Part shown: one piece after another, positions 10,367-21,640 of the stretch
Layout: every line of letters begins with the position of its first letter
Position numbering within the stretch: position 1 is the stretch's first letter
Assembly (NCBI GenBank): GCA_011317545.1
Contig: WUJK01000001.1
Location: forward strand, 4,817,001-4,881,000
Origin: Coniella vitis
Taxonomy: Eukaryota > Ascomycota > Sordariomycetes > Diaporthales > Schizoparmaceae
Direction of reading: 5' to 3'
DNA length: 64,000 bases
The notes under the pieces: model-generated
What the model saw: the letters and a program-made list of their open reading frames with translations, nothing else
What the model was told of the DNA's origin: nothing
The model's database searches: none
Position numbers and translations under genes: made by a program

Positions 10367-11356
10367 TTAATTTCCAGCAGCTTGTACAGCTATTTCTTGC
10401 GTCAAGAGGTTCCTCGCTCTTTCGATTCTTCCCATGGCACTTTCAAGCCGTAGCAGCCGCTTGGCCTTGTCCTTGTCACGCTTCTCCAGTTCGCCTACTC
10501 GCTCTTCCAGCTGTACACGCGCTCTACGCTCCGAAGCCACCATTTCGTTGGCCTGTTCGAACAGTGTGACGCTCAGTTCTTCGACTTCGCGGCTTGTTTC
10601 ATTGAGTTTGCCCTCTGCGGCCAGGCGCAGGCTCTGCTCTCTGGTCAGGGCATCGACTAGATCGTCGGTTGAAGGCGGGGGTGAAGAACCAGGAGTGTAC
10701 GAGAGAATCTGCCCACTGGAAAGCGAAAGCGACAAGGGTGATTTCGGCGTATGGAGCGAGGAGATGCTGAAGCCTTTGGTATGGCCTGGTATGGAGCCTC
10801 CGCTCGGTGGTGGTGTGGGTAGGAGGTTCGAAGTGCTGTAGCTCGGTTGGTGACCGGGACTGGCGCTCGGGCTTTTCAGATTAGGTGTTGACTTGCGGCT
10901 GAGCAGGGCTGAGATGCGGTTAGTGGCAGCAGTGGCGAAGCTCGAGACACTTGCTGCTGAGGGGCTGCCGTGACCCGGGTTCAGCTTCGTCGGGGACATG
11001 AGACCGTTGCTGACATTGTTGGTAACGACTGCGACGGGCGTCTGTGGCGCGGCGAGGCTGCCTTGCCTGGATTTTTGTAGATCACGACGCAGGTCCGTCA
11101 GTTCGTCTTCGTAATCGGCCCAGCGGTCGACTGCAGCGGTGGCCTTGTCGTTGAGTAGGCGGATCTGGGCCTGCAGGTCGTCGATCTGGCGTTGGGCGGC
11201 CTTGAGGGCGGCCGCGGCGTCGCGATCGGCGATGGTGGCATCTGGTGTGGGGTCAAAGGAGAGGGAGAGGTCGGCGCCGCATTTGGGACAGCAGGGAACG
11301 GCGCTGAGGCGCGGAGGAGGTAGCACCGGCATGGTGAGTGTGATGGTGCTCGACAT
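10367..11356 (-). CDS. SEC2: Sec2p-type Rab guanine nucleotide exchange factor
   Basis: Single exon, 329 aa. The N-terminus has a CPKC pair (C23, C26) with no partner pair. Residues about 40-95 form a coiled coil (AAALKAAQRQIDDLQAQI, then DRWADYEDELTDLRRDLQ). The middle, about 100-230, is Ser/Pro-rich and probably disordered. A second coiled coil from about 235 contains EVEELSVTLFEQANEMVASERR, the signature helix by which Sec2 binds and activates the Rab Sec4. In yeast this acts on secretory vesicles for polarised exocytosis; that role is inferred here. The protein is shorter than yeast Sec2 (759 aa) but of the usual size for the fungal proteins annotated with this domain. An alternative start exists at Met9. 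Confidence 0.85.
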   Translation of the reverse strand: MSSTITLTMPVLPPPRLSAVPCCPKCGADLSLSFDPTPDATIADRDAAAALKAAQRQIDDLQAQIRLLNDKATAAVDRWADYEDELTDLRRDLQKSRQGSLAAPQTPVAVVTNNVSNGLMSPTKLNPGHGSPSAASVSSFATAATNRISALLSRKSTPNLKSPSASPGHQPSYSTSNLLPTPPPSGGSIPGHTKGFSISSLHTPKSPLSLSLSSGQILSYTPGSSPPPSTDDLVDALTREQSLRLAAEGKLNETSREVEELSVTLFEQANEMVASERRARVQLEERVGELEKRDKDKAKRLLRLESAMGRIERARNLLTQEIAVQAAGN

Positions 11357-13034
11357 GCTGGACGAGACCAGGTGTTCGTCGTTTCGGTGGGGCTTTTGTG
11401 GTTTCTTTATTGGAATGATGCTGAATTATTGTTTGCCGGGCAAGCAACGCCCCACGGCTCGCGGCGTTCAGAGTTGTGTGCAGGTGGTGTCAATCCTGGT
11501 GTTTATTTACATTGTACTCTGACGTTCGGTCGGACTGGAATGCAAGTAACATGCGAGTTGGTTCTGGTGGGACGTTTTATGGCCCCGTTGAGCGGTCTGG
11601 TCTCGTTGGTGACAATGATGTCTTCTTTCAACTAATAGCTGGAAGCAAGGCTGCGGCAGGACATAGCGAGGAGACGGGACAACATATTCTGACGGTGTCT
11701 ATACCGTGTCCATAATCTGTGAGCGCTGGCCTGTGGAGGGAACGACGAGGATTAGACCTGCAAGAAGCTGAAAGGGTTGCGATGTCTGGGGAGGGAAAAA
11801 AAGGTTGGGTGGGCATGTATTCTTTACCGCTACGAAGGCCAGGTGACGGGAGGGTAAGTGCCCGCTAGCGAGCCAGGCGAGCCAACACAGCCATGCGCAA
11901 AAGGCCCCTGACCCCTGCTGCCGTTCTGGGGAGTCCAGGGGTTTGGGGTGCACGCGAGATGCAGGGCTCAGCGCCTTGCTCCACTGTGGCATCACTGGAC
12001 AGTTGTGCTACATAGTATTGCCGCGGAATGCTATTACTATGTATGTGTTGGCTGTTTGTTACGGCCCAATCAGAGTATTTGGGTGGTACCTTTGACTTGT
12101 AGGTAAATCTGTCAGAACTTCTGCTGACTTTCTCTGGACGACAGACAGTCATGTCACGGACGAGTCCCACACCTTGTCTGCTGGCTTACATGTGAAGACA
12201 GAGAATAACATTTGTGCTTCTTTTTTAAGGTAGTGACGGCGCCCCGCATTTTTGACTTAATCTGCTTAGCTCTCAGGCTCCCCCGTATCGCGTAGTACAT
12301 AGCGTCTAGGAAGTTTATTCAGTGTGCCCAGTACCCTGAAGCGACGGCCGCTAAGGGGCCCCATAGGGCTTGCTAGAGCGCGATCGAGCCGTGTGCACCC
12401 GCTGCATAGTACTTAGTACTACCTAGTATGTACTGACCATCTCGGGCCCTGGGCCTGTTATCTCCCCTCGACAAATCCAAAACAAATTCAAGGATGTCCA
12501 GCGAATCCACCAAAGCAGTTCTCACGACGTTTTGGGCAGCGAGCATCGTTTCGTCAACTTCTCTTTTCCATTGTTCATCTCTACTATGTCTAACTTTTGC
12601 CGGCGAGGGATATTAGAGCAGGTGCCCACACAAAAACTATTGTCCCTCGCTGGACTTGCCCTTTTCCGCCCTTTCTTGCTTTCCCTTTGCTTCCACTTTC
12701 TTCCCTTTTGCCGCCATCCTGAAACGGAATCCTGATCATGCCGCCACAGTGCTGGCACTGGTCGAGCTATCTTTCTGCAGTGTCGCAACACTAAACCTTT
12801 GCCGTATGTGGAGCAGTCACCATGGTTTCAACCCCCTCCTGTCACGGTCAACTGCAAGGGCACCGTCGGCGGCGGCGTCAGCGTCAGCGTCACGAGTAAC
12901 AAGCACAAGGAGCCTGTGCACAACAGGAGCTGGACTGTGTTCCATGATGAAGCCATTCTTTCTATGTAAAAACGGGCGCCCAATCATCCAGCTCAGCACC
13001 TACACGCCGACCTCACCGTAGAGAAACCACTGAT
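11357..13034. other. Intergenic, upstream of SEC2-like gene and downstream of the reductase
   Basis: No supported gene. Several frames of 60-120 codons cross it (for example 12656-13021), but none has family motifs and they overlap one another. Near 12008-12046, 12290-12305 and 12401-12434 are TACATAGTA, GTAGTACAT and AGTACTTAGTACTACCTAGTATGTAC clusters of the dispersed palindromic motif family. Confidence 0.5.
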
Positions 13035-14250
13035 TTAGCCATTCAGCTGGTCCGCAAACATTCCTGGATAACGATCGCCTGCAACCGGCAACGACTGGAG
13101 CAATTGGTTCATCTCACTCAGTTCTTCGTTGCTTAGTTCAACCACAGTGCAGTTCTGCACAACCTGTTCGGCCTTGCTGGCCCCTGGCAGCGGCATGATC
13201 TTGCTGCCCTGTTGCCTCGACCACGCGATTGCTACGGCCGCGAGTGGCACGCCCTTGCGCTCGGCGATTTTCTCAACCGCCTCGACCAGCTTGAAGTTCT
13301 GGTCGAATACATCAGGCTGATAACGGGGGTAGCGACGTCGTAAGTCGTCGGCGTCCATGTCCTCCAACGTGCGGATCTGCCCCGTGAGAAAGCCGCGGCC
13401 GACGGGACTGTAGGCAATTATTGGAATATCCACTGCAGGCAAATCTGTTAGAGAAGATGCTTTTCCCCGCCGTCAATCTCCTGGAAGCTGCACACTTACA
13501 TTCTTCGCATGCGGTCAATATGCCATTCGACAAGGGGTCTGTCGTGAACAGACTCAGCTCGATCTCAACAGCTTCAATCTTGGTCACCTGGGCTGCCTTT
13601 CGAATTGAGGCAGCGCTAACCTCGCTCAGGCCTACACCTCCAATCTTGCCCTCCTTCACGAGTTCCGCCAGTGCCTGCACGCTCTCCTCAATGGGCACTT
13701 TGCGATCCACACGCGCCATTTCGAACACGTCAATCCGCTTGCACCCGTCGAGCACCTCTAGCGCCCGTTCGACGTCTGCACGGATGGCTTCGGGGCTGCC
13801 TGTGGGCTGGAAGGTGGCCGTGTCGAAGGCGCCTTTGATGGAGAGCGTGACCTTGTCTGCGTCCTCGGGGTACTGGGTGAAGTAGTACTTGAGCAAGTGT
13901 AGGGAGTTGTAGTCTTGAGTGCCGTAGTACAAGCCCTGTAGCTGGTCAGTAAGTATACTTTGTGTGTGTGTGTGTGTTTTCTTGACATTTCGTCACACCA
14001 ATCAAGTCATGTTACTTACCCCATTCCAAAATGTCGAACCATTTTCAAGCGCGGTCTTCATGATGCTGGCTGCCGTAGGGAGATCAATCTTTTTCCATGG
14101 AAAGTTGAGGCCTATGAATTTCTTGTTAACTTTCTCTGTGCTGATTTGATTATGAGCAACCAGTTTACGGTACAGAGGGAACGACTTGCTCATCATGCCA
14201 AAGCCAACGGGGCCAACCGGCTTGCCAGCGATGATAATCTGCCTGTTCAT
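13035..14250 (-). CDS. Aldo/keto reductase, pyridoxal reductase (Plr1) type
   Basis: Exons on the minus strand: 14250-14190, 14111-14020, 13935-13500 and 13432-13035, giving 328 aa, close to fission yeast Plr1 (333 aa). The start is KPVGPVGFGMMS, then LNFPWKKIDLPTAASIMKTAL and FWNGGLYYG, which holds the catalytic Tyr (54 or 55). Lys85 lies in VTLSIKG. FEMARVDRKVPIEESV replaces the usual active-site His, as is normal in this subfamily. IPIIAYSPVGRGFLTG is the C-terminal barrel motif and the SKIMPLPGASK strand binds NADPH. The likely reaction is NADPH-dependent reduction of pyridoxal to pyridoxine in the cytosol; other carbonyl substrates are possible. Intron 1 is GC-AG (GCAAGT...ATAG), 78 nt and free of stops, so retention would insert 26 aa. 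The join is chosen because it restores the family sequence. Confidence 0.88.
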
Positions 14251-15944
14251 GGTGGGCGAGAGTGTTGTTGTTGAGTCCGTCCTAACGTGAAATTAAACTG
14301 GTATATCAAGTAGTCCTTGAGGTGGAAGTTATTGGTCGGCGGGGGTCTCGTGTGCTTGTTGATTGATTGATTATCTCGGTGGTCTGTCTGGAGAGTAACT
14401 TCACCATGAAGGGGATGGCAGCCCGTGTTATTTATCCTCGTTTTCCTTCTGCTTGAATAGCTCTCCACGGCCCACAGAATCAGTAGTTCATTGGTCACAT
14501 CTCGGCCTGGACTTAGGACAAACCAGTGCAGCAATTGTCCGTATTCCACCGAGTATAAATAAATTCTGGGCCCTCAAGACAGTACTCTGCCCACTACCGC
14601 CTCCTCCCATATGTCATTTTGGGTGTGTTTGGTTGCTGAAGGAGTCCGGAGTATCATGCGTGGTGGGGATTCTCAATCGGCCCCGGGTATTAGTATAAGG
14701 ACCGGGCCCGACGTGCTTTTGTCATTCGATCCTACTTCATGTATGTTAGTGGGGTTTTCGACAAGGTCCCTTTGTGGAGCTCCACACCGGGCATGGGAAT
14801 AAGCGCCGGGGCCGACATGGGCCGACATACTATGCACTATGTAGCAGGCAAGTTCAAACGAATTGACTCCCCTGATACTATAGTTGGTTATATGATTCAA
14901 GGGAGGGCATTTGTGATGTGGCATATTCCGGCACTAGAAATTGGAATCACCCTTAATGAAGAACATGAAATCACTCCTCCTTTACGTAGGATGCTGTTCT
15001 CTGGGCTTTCTCTCTCCGTGTTTCTTAGTCACTTTTTATATCAACTTTGCCAGCCAAGGTTCAACAAGTAAAAGGGCCGAGGCTGAGTAAGGACGGAAGA
15101 ATGACTAAGCAAGGCTGAAGTGGACTCATTGTGTTCTGTGGACAAGGTTACATAGCTGGCTAGGCAGCAGCCTTTGGGGTCAGCTGATCCAATATCCAAC
15201 ATATAAGCAGCTTTGTGGGAATTCCTGTAGTATTAATGGTGATGAAATAGTAATAAATAGAGAAGCAGCGTGCAATGAACAAAACCTATACTGCAATTCC
15301 CCTTGGTAGGGTTCCTTTTTGTAGTTAGGGATGGGATTTGTACTTACTGCGTAGGTACTATATAACGGCAAGTCTACCTTGGTACTTGGTCGGCGAGTAC
15401 GGGAAGATAGATTAGTCAGGCTGACAGGCAAAGTGGACGACAAGAAGGGAAGGGAGGGAGTGTCTGAGCAGCCCCGCCCCCAAAAACGCCCCCCCAAAAA
15501 ACCCCTTTAATATTCCTTGTTGACTTTCTGCTTTCAAACTTGCCCTACTATACTCTTTCGAGTTGCATACGATATACGCCCATCTATGCTTCGATTGTGC
15601 TTGTCAAGTGTTCCTGACGATGACTATTGGAAAAGGCCTTTTTTTCTTTTTTTAAATTCTATGGGGACAAGCTCGTAGTTCGAATCGTCCCGTCACACTC
15701 TCTTTACAGAACTTGATGGTATGCTAATACATTCACAGCCAGGTGTTGAGAAGAAATGATATTCCTATGAACAGTACCATTTGTATACACAACCATTGAT
15801 CTTTGCTTCTATATACACAGGCATTTGCCAGCGAGCCGATCACGAACCAGACAGACATACAGGCCAGGCAAGAAGAGAAAGCAAGGAAGAACCAGACCAT
15901 CTTTTCTGCAAATATGTCCTAGCGGCAGCAGCAGAGCACGCTTT
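14251..15944. other. Intergenic, upstream of the reductase and downstream of the esterase
   Basis: No supported gene. The region has a C-rich/A-rich tract (about 15473-15507, CCCGCCCCC...CCCCCCAAAAAACCCC) and a T-rich stretch near 15638-15655. A GTTCGAATCG string at 15676 resembles a tRNA B box but has no matching A box or stems. Confidence 0.5.
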
Positions 15945-17633
15945 TTAAAAGGGAACCTGCTGGTGGTAGTAGTCGATCCACATGTCGACAGTCTCATTGT
16001 ACTGGGCGAGGGTCTTGTTCTCATAGCCGTTGCCGATGCGGAAGATCTGGCGGGTGACGCCGTCGTTGGGGGCCCAGTAGGGCAGCTCGACGGTGCCGTT
16101 CTGGTACGAGCCGCCCAGGTTCGGGTTTCCGGTCTTGGCAAAGTTGGCCCAGTAGGCGGAGACCATGCTCTGGACGTAGTAGTCGTACTCGGTGAAGGGG
16201 TAGGTGTCGACGTTGGCGTAGAGGGCGTTGAGGACGTACATGATCTCGGACTGGTGGAAGGCGCCCGCGGTCTGTCCCGGGGGAGCGTGGTCCCAGTAGT
16301 AGGTGTAGATGGGCGAGGTGGCGTTGGACTTGAGCACCCAGTCGCGGGCGTACATCCACTGCGACACGCTGCCGGCGTCGGTGGTGCCTGCGTTGAAGGA
16401 CTCGGAGGCGTGCGCGGACGTGTTGCCGACGGCGTAGTACTCAAAGTACTCGGTGCTCAGGTTGCCCATGCGCAGCGTGTTCCACTCGGTGACCTCGGCG
16501 ACGGTGAAGTCGTTGGAGGGGCTGGCGCCGTTCTCGTCCTTGGTGCCGCCCGTCATGAGGGGCACGTCGTTGGCGGGGCCGGCGAGGGCCTGGTCAATGT
16601 ACTTCTCGGGCAGCACGTAGCCGTCGAGCACGGGCTTGAAGATCAGGGGGTAGCCGCACCAGACGGCCGTCACCCACCAGAGCTCGTCGGCGGGGATGCG
16701 GTCCTGGGAGCCCACGAGCAGCTCCTCGACGGGGAGCTCGCGCAGCTCGGCAATGGTGGTGGCGTTGTGGTTGGTGGTGTAGTTGACGCCGTGCTCGATG
16801 GCCATGCTCATGTTGACGTACGAGGTGGCCAGGCCGGCCAGCCAGGGGTTGTACGGGGTGTGGATGCCCGACTCGGAGATGGCGGCGTGGAAGAGGCCCT
16901 TGAAGAGAGCCGAGTTGACGGCGTGGTAGACCTGGGACGAGCCAAAGCTCTGGCCCTGGATCGTGACGCGGTCGGGGTCGCCGCCAAAGCTGGCAATGTT
17001 GCTCTGCACCCACTGCAGACAGGCGCGGTGGTCGAGGACGCCGTAGTTGCCCGACGAGTTGTGGCCGTTCTCGGCCAGCGACTCGGCGTTGAGGTCTGGG
17101 TGGGCCAGGTAGCCAAAGGCGTCGTCGCGGCGGTTGAAGGTGACGACGATGACGTCGTGCTGCTGCGCCATGCCGCCGCCGTACCACCACGCGTCGTTGG
17201 ACGTCTCGTCACTGCCCTGGTTCCACACAATGACGGGCAGCTTGGCCGAGGCGTTCTGCGCCGACGTCCAGATGTTGAGGTTGAGGCAGTCCTCGCTGTA
17301 GCTCGCGACGTAGTTGCTGGGGCACGGCATGCCCCACGAGTCGGCCACGTACGTCTCGTTCCACGGCTCGCGCGGCTGGGGCGCCTTCCAGCGGTTCTGG
17401 TAGGCCGTGTCGGCCGCGAACGGAATGCCCAGGTAGGCCGTGACGCTGGTCTCGGTGGTGTTGAAGTACGTCTCGAGCACGCTCGTGTTGCTGAAGTACT
17501 TGTAGCCCTGGACCGGCCCGTAGGTGGTCTGGATGACCTTGTCCCACAGCTGGGCCTGGACGGGCGCCACGAGGGCAGCACCGGCTCCCAAGGCCAGGCC
17601 GACGTTGCGGCGGGCGTTGGCGATCAAGGGCAT
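15945..17633 (-). CDS. Secreted type-B carboxylesterase/lipase family protein
   Basis: Single exon, 562 aa from the Met at 17633. An open frame extends 47 codons further upstream, but this Met starts a clear signal peptide (basic start, then GLALGAGAALVAPVQAQ, cleavage near residue 28), and the upstream residues look like a leader. EDCLNLN at 114-120 is the type-B carboxylesterase signature. GQSFG puts the nucleophile Ser at 229, and the likely triad is Ser229, Glu367 (GGTKDEN) and His460 (AFHQSE). At least ten N-glycosylation sequons are present, consistent with secretion. The usual HGG oxyanion-hole sequence is not seen; the equivalent region reads VWNQGSDETSND then WWYGGG. The fold should hydrolyse esters outside the cell; substrate unknown. 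Confidence 0.88.
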   Translation of the reverse strand: MPLIANARRNVGLALGAGAALVAPVQAQLWDKVIQTTYGPVQGYKYFSNTSVLETYFNTTETSVTAYLGIPFAADTAYQNRWKAPQPREPWNETYVADSWGMPCPSNYVASYSEDCLNLNIWTSAQNASAKLPVIVWNQGSDETSNDAWWYGGGMAQQHDVIVVTFNRRDDAFGYLAHPDLNAESLAENGHNSSGNYGVLDHRACLQWVQSNIASFGGDPDRVTIQGQSFGSSQVYHAVNSALFKGLFHAAISESGIHTPYNPWLAGLATSYVNMSMAIEHGVNYTTNHNATTIAELRELPVEELLVGSQDRIPADELWWVTAVWCGYPLIFKPVLDGYVLPEKYIDQALAGPANDVPLMTGGTKDENGASPSNDFTVAEVTEWNTLRMGNLSTEYFEYYAVGNTSAHASESFNAGTTDAGSVSQWMYARDWVLKSNATSPIYTYYWDHAPPGQTAGAFHQSEIMYVLNALYANVDTYPFTEYDYYVQSMVSAYWANFAKTGNPNLGGSYQNGTVELPYWAPNDGVTRQIFRIGNGYENKTLAQYNETVDMWIDYYHQQVPF

Positions 17634-18825
17634 CGTGCGCCGCCTTCGGCTCTGCCGTCTCTGCTCGGAAGAAGGCGAGAGGGAACGAGGGAAGTGGTTT
17701 TGTGTGTTGGAAGGAGTGGAAAGGGTGGGAAGAGGGAAAATGTTTAAAACGAAAGCGTGGATGTCTTCGAGCAAGAAGACCGAGAACGAGGCAGCCAGGA
17801 CAGAGAGAGGCGCATCACGGCGTCTCTTTATACTTTGGGCAAGACATCATAGTAATGCGTTGGAGACGTGGGTGTCGAGGTGAACCCTTTTGCGTATGGG
17901 CTTTTGCGATCTTGTTGCCCCCACAGTGGACTGCCGAGACGTCCTGGCCGTCAGAACGACTTTACTATGATGGCAGGAGATGCCCTCAGACATATCCGGA
18001 CATGGTATTATTGGTCGTCCACAGGCGTGCCGCATGATCGAAATGTCCGCCGTGCAGATGGATTCCCACATGCTCTACAGTACGCAGGTACAGTGTACAG
18101 TGTAATACCGACGCCAGATGGCGATCTTCGGTCCAATCTCTGGCGCAGACGGTGGCAAAGCACGGTTTGCCGCCTTACTTGGTCCATTCATTATCCATCG
18201 CGAATGTGCTGTATGTAAAGACTTGGGCGGCGGTTGCGCTCTTGCATACTATTGTCCGTATACTATGTACATCATGAGCACTCTCAGCTTTCCTTGTGTG
18301 TTAGATCTATGGTCTTGCTCTAGAATGGAGTATCACAGACCCAGACCCGGCTGGTCTTTTACCATTTCCCAGCTCACCGGCTGCTTCTCTCCGGCCCTCA
18401 CGATCATGAATTGGGGTAGCAAATACCGCCCGAGAGACTCTCCATAGACAGAGCCATCAGATAACCAGAACGGAAGACAAGGCTCTCAATGAAACGAAGC
18501 AGGGAAAAAGAAAAAGGAAAAAAAGGGGGGTAAACTGGGGGTCAAAGGCGTAGCCTCTGGTCTGATGAGACCGGTGACATCCGCGCGTACAGCCTCAAGC
18601 AGCGCGGTCGCTTTCATCCCACGGTGTATATTTCGGTCGTCTTCCCGTCCTTCCGCTCTCCCTGAGTGATCATAACGATGACGCTGATGATGCAAAACAA
18701 CGCACCCCCCCTAGTCTCTCAGGTTCGGCGCACCGAGGGTTGCCGCCGAGCTGCATTACGCGGCTCTCCGGGACTCCAAAGGAAAGCAGGGACGCAGTGG
18801 GGTGGGGCGCTTGGACCAAACGGAA

Positions 18826-18841
18826 TACATAGTACTATGTA
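18826..18841. repeat. 16-bp perfect palindrome TACATAGTACTATGTA
   Basis: A perfect inverted repeat with no spacer. It belongs to a family of TAC/GTA-rich palindromes scattered through the intergenic DNA of this window. Confidence 0.9.
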
Positions 18842-21600
18842 GAATCTAATCAATCTGTAAAGTACCCTAACCCACGGTGCGATTCGCACGGGTGTCAAAG
18901 CGGGCGAGGGTCCACTTCGTGCTGTTCACCCTCGTCAACCAATCACCGTCGAGCGACTTTTCATGTACTGTTGCTTGGTTCTTAATTTGAGAACCAAGGT
19001 CTGTTTCGGGGAAATAAAGGCGTCTGCTGGTCTGTTCATGGTTCTGTAGTAGCAGCAGTCAATTCATCAACCTCATACGACGTTCTAAATCATCCCTTGA
19101 CGGGCTCTTCTTCCTGCTATATCTTGTATCGCTAATATGGAGGACCACTCTTCCTGTTCCTTTCGAACACTATAGTACTGTCTAGGCCGATGCGCCTTCA
19201 TCCACGTACGACTGACTGCATACGGAGCAACTCCCACGTTCTCCTTGTGCACTGCCAGGTGCCAAGGTGGGTCAGCCATTCGGTACTTGTCTATAAGTTT
19301 GAATCCTTGGCTCCAGGCTTGTCCCGCCCGAAGGCTCAACACGGCAGGGACAAGGACGTTTGTTGGCGCTGGGGCAACGTTTTATGCACGAGGGTATAAT
19401 TCCAAGAAACAAAACGTGTACCTCAGCGGAGCATTTGTTGTGCTGGAGACTTCTCCATGCGTTAGGACGAACAATTTCCCACGCAGCGGCCCTTGATTTG
19501 GGAAATGGATGCAACATACTTGCAATTACCGCCGCCAAAGTGGGTTTTGTCCCCACGGAGCGCAACTTGTTTCTGGTTAGGAGGGGGAGAGGAACACGTT
19601 GTCGAGGATGGGCAAGTAAGTACTCATTTGCTTGATGGACAACTGGTCAATCGTACATACAGCCAGAGAAAAAACTTCAAAGAGTCCCCAATTCCGACGT
19701 TGGGAGTCTCAACATCAAGCGTCGTGGCGGATGAATCTTACACCACAGTGCAGGAATCAATGCCTCGTCAATAACCTGGATGTGGCATGATACATGACCA
19801 GTCCTTTTGCTCTGTCGGAAAAAAGGTCCCTACATACGAACATGTAGGCGCAGGGCTGTCAAGTTCCCGAACATTGGACTCTGATAATGAACATTGACTG
19901 GCTCCTCATGTCCTCATACGTAAGCTCTTCAGCCTGCTCGCCAGTGCATATTCTGCTTGTCGTCTTCGCACTCCCTCCCCTTTTTTTTCCAGCTTGATTC
20001 TGTGACCTGCTTTTTATGTCCGATGTACAGGTGTTTTCTTCGTATTTACGGAGGGGAGGCATTGCATTCCTCGTTGATGGCATGATATTGATCGTGACGC
20101 GTCCCTTCAAGCAATGACAAACGGACGTATGAGGACGATCTCGGGGAAGAAAGGCTGATCAATGCAAAGAAGGGGAAGCTACACCGTAGTCTGTTTCTTC
20201 CTCCGTGTGCGTGTGTGTGCGTGCTTTTCTCTGCTCACCGGCTGTGCGTTAGAGCACCGTTCCAACACAAAAGAACACCAGACTCTCGGATGTCACCTTT
20301 GTTTGCTGCGATTCCATAACGGGCAAGTCACTAAAAGTAGCTTGTCACTGAAATTTACGACCTCCTGTGGTTCTAACCCTTTCCCTCTTTGGTTTCCCCA
20401 TCATCCATGTTTCGTTTCAACAAACACGCCAATCAAGTGCTCACGGGCTGACATATCCATGGATATCTACACAAAAGAACGGGATTTTTATAATTTCAAT
20501 CATGCTCATAAAACACCGAAAATATTGTTCTTAAACTCCTTCAAGATGGGGTGGGGGGGCGTGTGTGTGTGTTGCGTGCACTCCAGGAATGAACGGCTCC
20601 AACGACATAAAAGTCCCCGGGTAGAAACTGACTGAACACTTGGGCCCCGGGCCCGTTGAGTGATTCCTTCCCCCTTTTTAGATCTTTATCCGGCCACCCA
20701 CTCGCGTGGGGTGCCTTGAGAAGCGGTCAGTCTTGTGTGCGCTGGGCATGAAAAGGTATACCGTCTATGCACACGGTAATGGGAACCTTTGTGCTTTGAT
20801 GATGACCGCCTGCCTGGCCTTGAGCTTTGCTTCCAAAAGTTCTTGTTCTTTTTTTTCTTCTTCTTCTTTAATGGCAATCGGTCTGGGGTAACAACACCGT
20901 GACACCACATAGTTCACGCGTCCAGCCGGAAATGGGGATCTCAGTTGCTCTTTGTGCTTCTAATGGCTAGCATAGGTAGAGAGAAAGTAAGCCGGTATGG
21001 AGGTCTCCGGGACTACTTGGATAAGAGCGCAAGCCGGTTGTCGTCGTTCCAGGGCTCGAGAGTTGAGATTTCCCGGTTGGTGAAGGAGATACACCCCTAT
21101 ACGGGATGAAGGAGGATGAGAGAATAGTCGTTGGTGGCTCTGTGAAAAGTCATACTCCAAGCGATGTTTTCATTGCCTTTGATATTGCAGTCCTTGTGCT
21201 CTCATATATAGTGGGGATAGATATGAGAAGTCCATTGCCGCAGGCCAGATCTTATTTGACGAGACGAGTGAGTTCAGGCAATGTCTTGCAATATATAAAC
21301 ATAAGTGTATATTTACATATATGCAAAAGTTTTGTCAACATAGAACTGGTAGAGTCGAACAGTTATTTTCTTTTTTAGTAAGCTTTTATTGTGATAAGTA
21401 TGTTATCGTCAATTCTTGTTTGAACAGAGACTTGTAGAAGCACTTTAACAAGTAGTGCTTTTAAGTAAAAGTGTAAAAACTTCGTATGTAAATCTTCAGG
21501 CAATGAATACTACGGTATATCATCAAAACAAAAGTTCGTTACATGTGTCTGAACTCGCTATATTTACACATTGTTTTGATGCTCACCCACGTCGCGTTGC

Positions 21601-21602
<2 letters not shown>

Positions 21603-21636
<34 letters not shown>
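21603..21636. repeat. (TA)17 microsatellite
   Basis: Uninterrupted TA dinucleotides in intergenic DNA. Confidence 0.97.

Positions 21637-21640
<4 letters not shown>

Noticed and set aside
12656..13021. 121-codon frame downstream of the reductase
   Set aside because: No motif, overlapping frames on the opposite strand, and position in the expected 3' flank.
15660..15700. GTTCGAATCG resembling a tRNA B box
   Set aside because: No A box at the expected distance and no cloverleaf pairing.
15825..17747. 640-codon plus-strand frame opposite the carboxylesterase
   Set aside because: It is the antisense shadow of a GC-rich real gene; the minus strand has the signal peptide, signature and catalytic triad.
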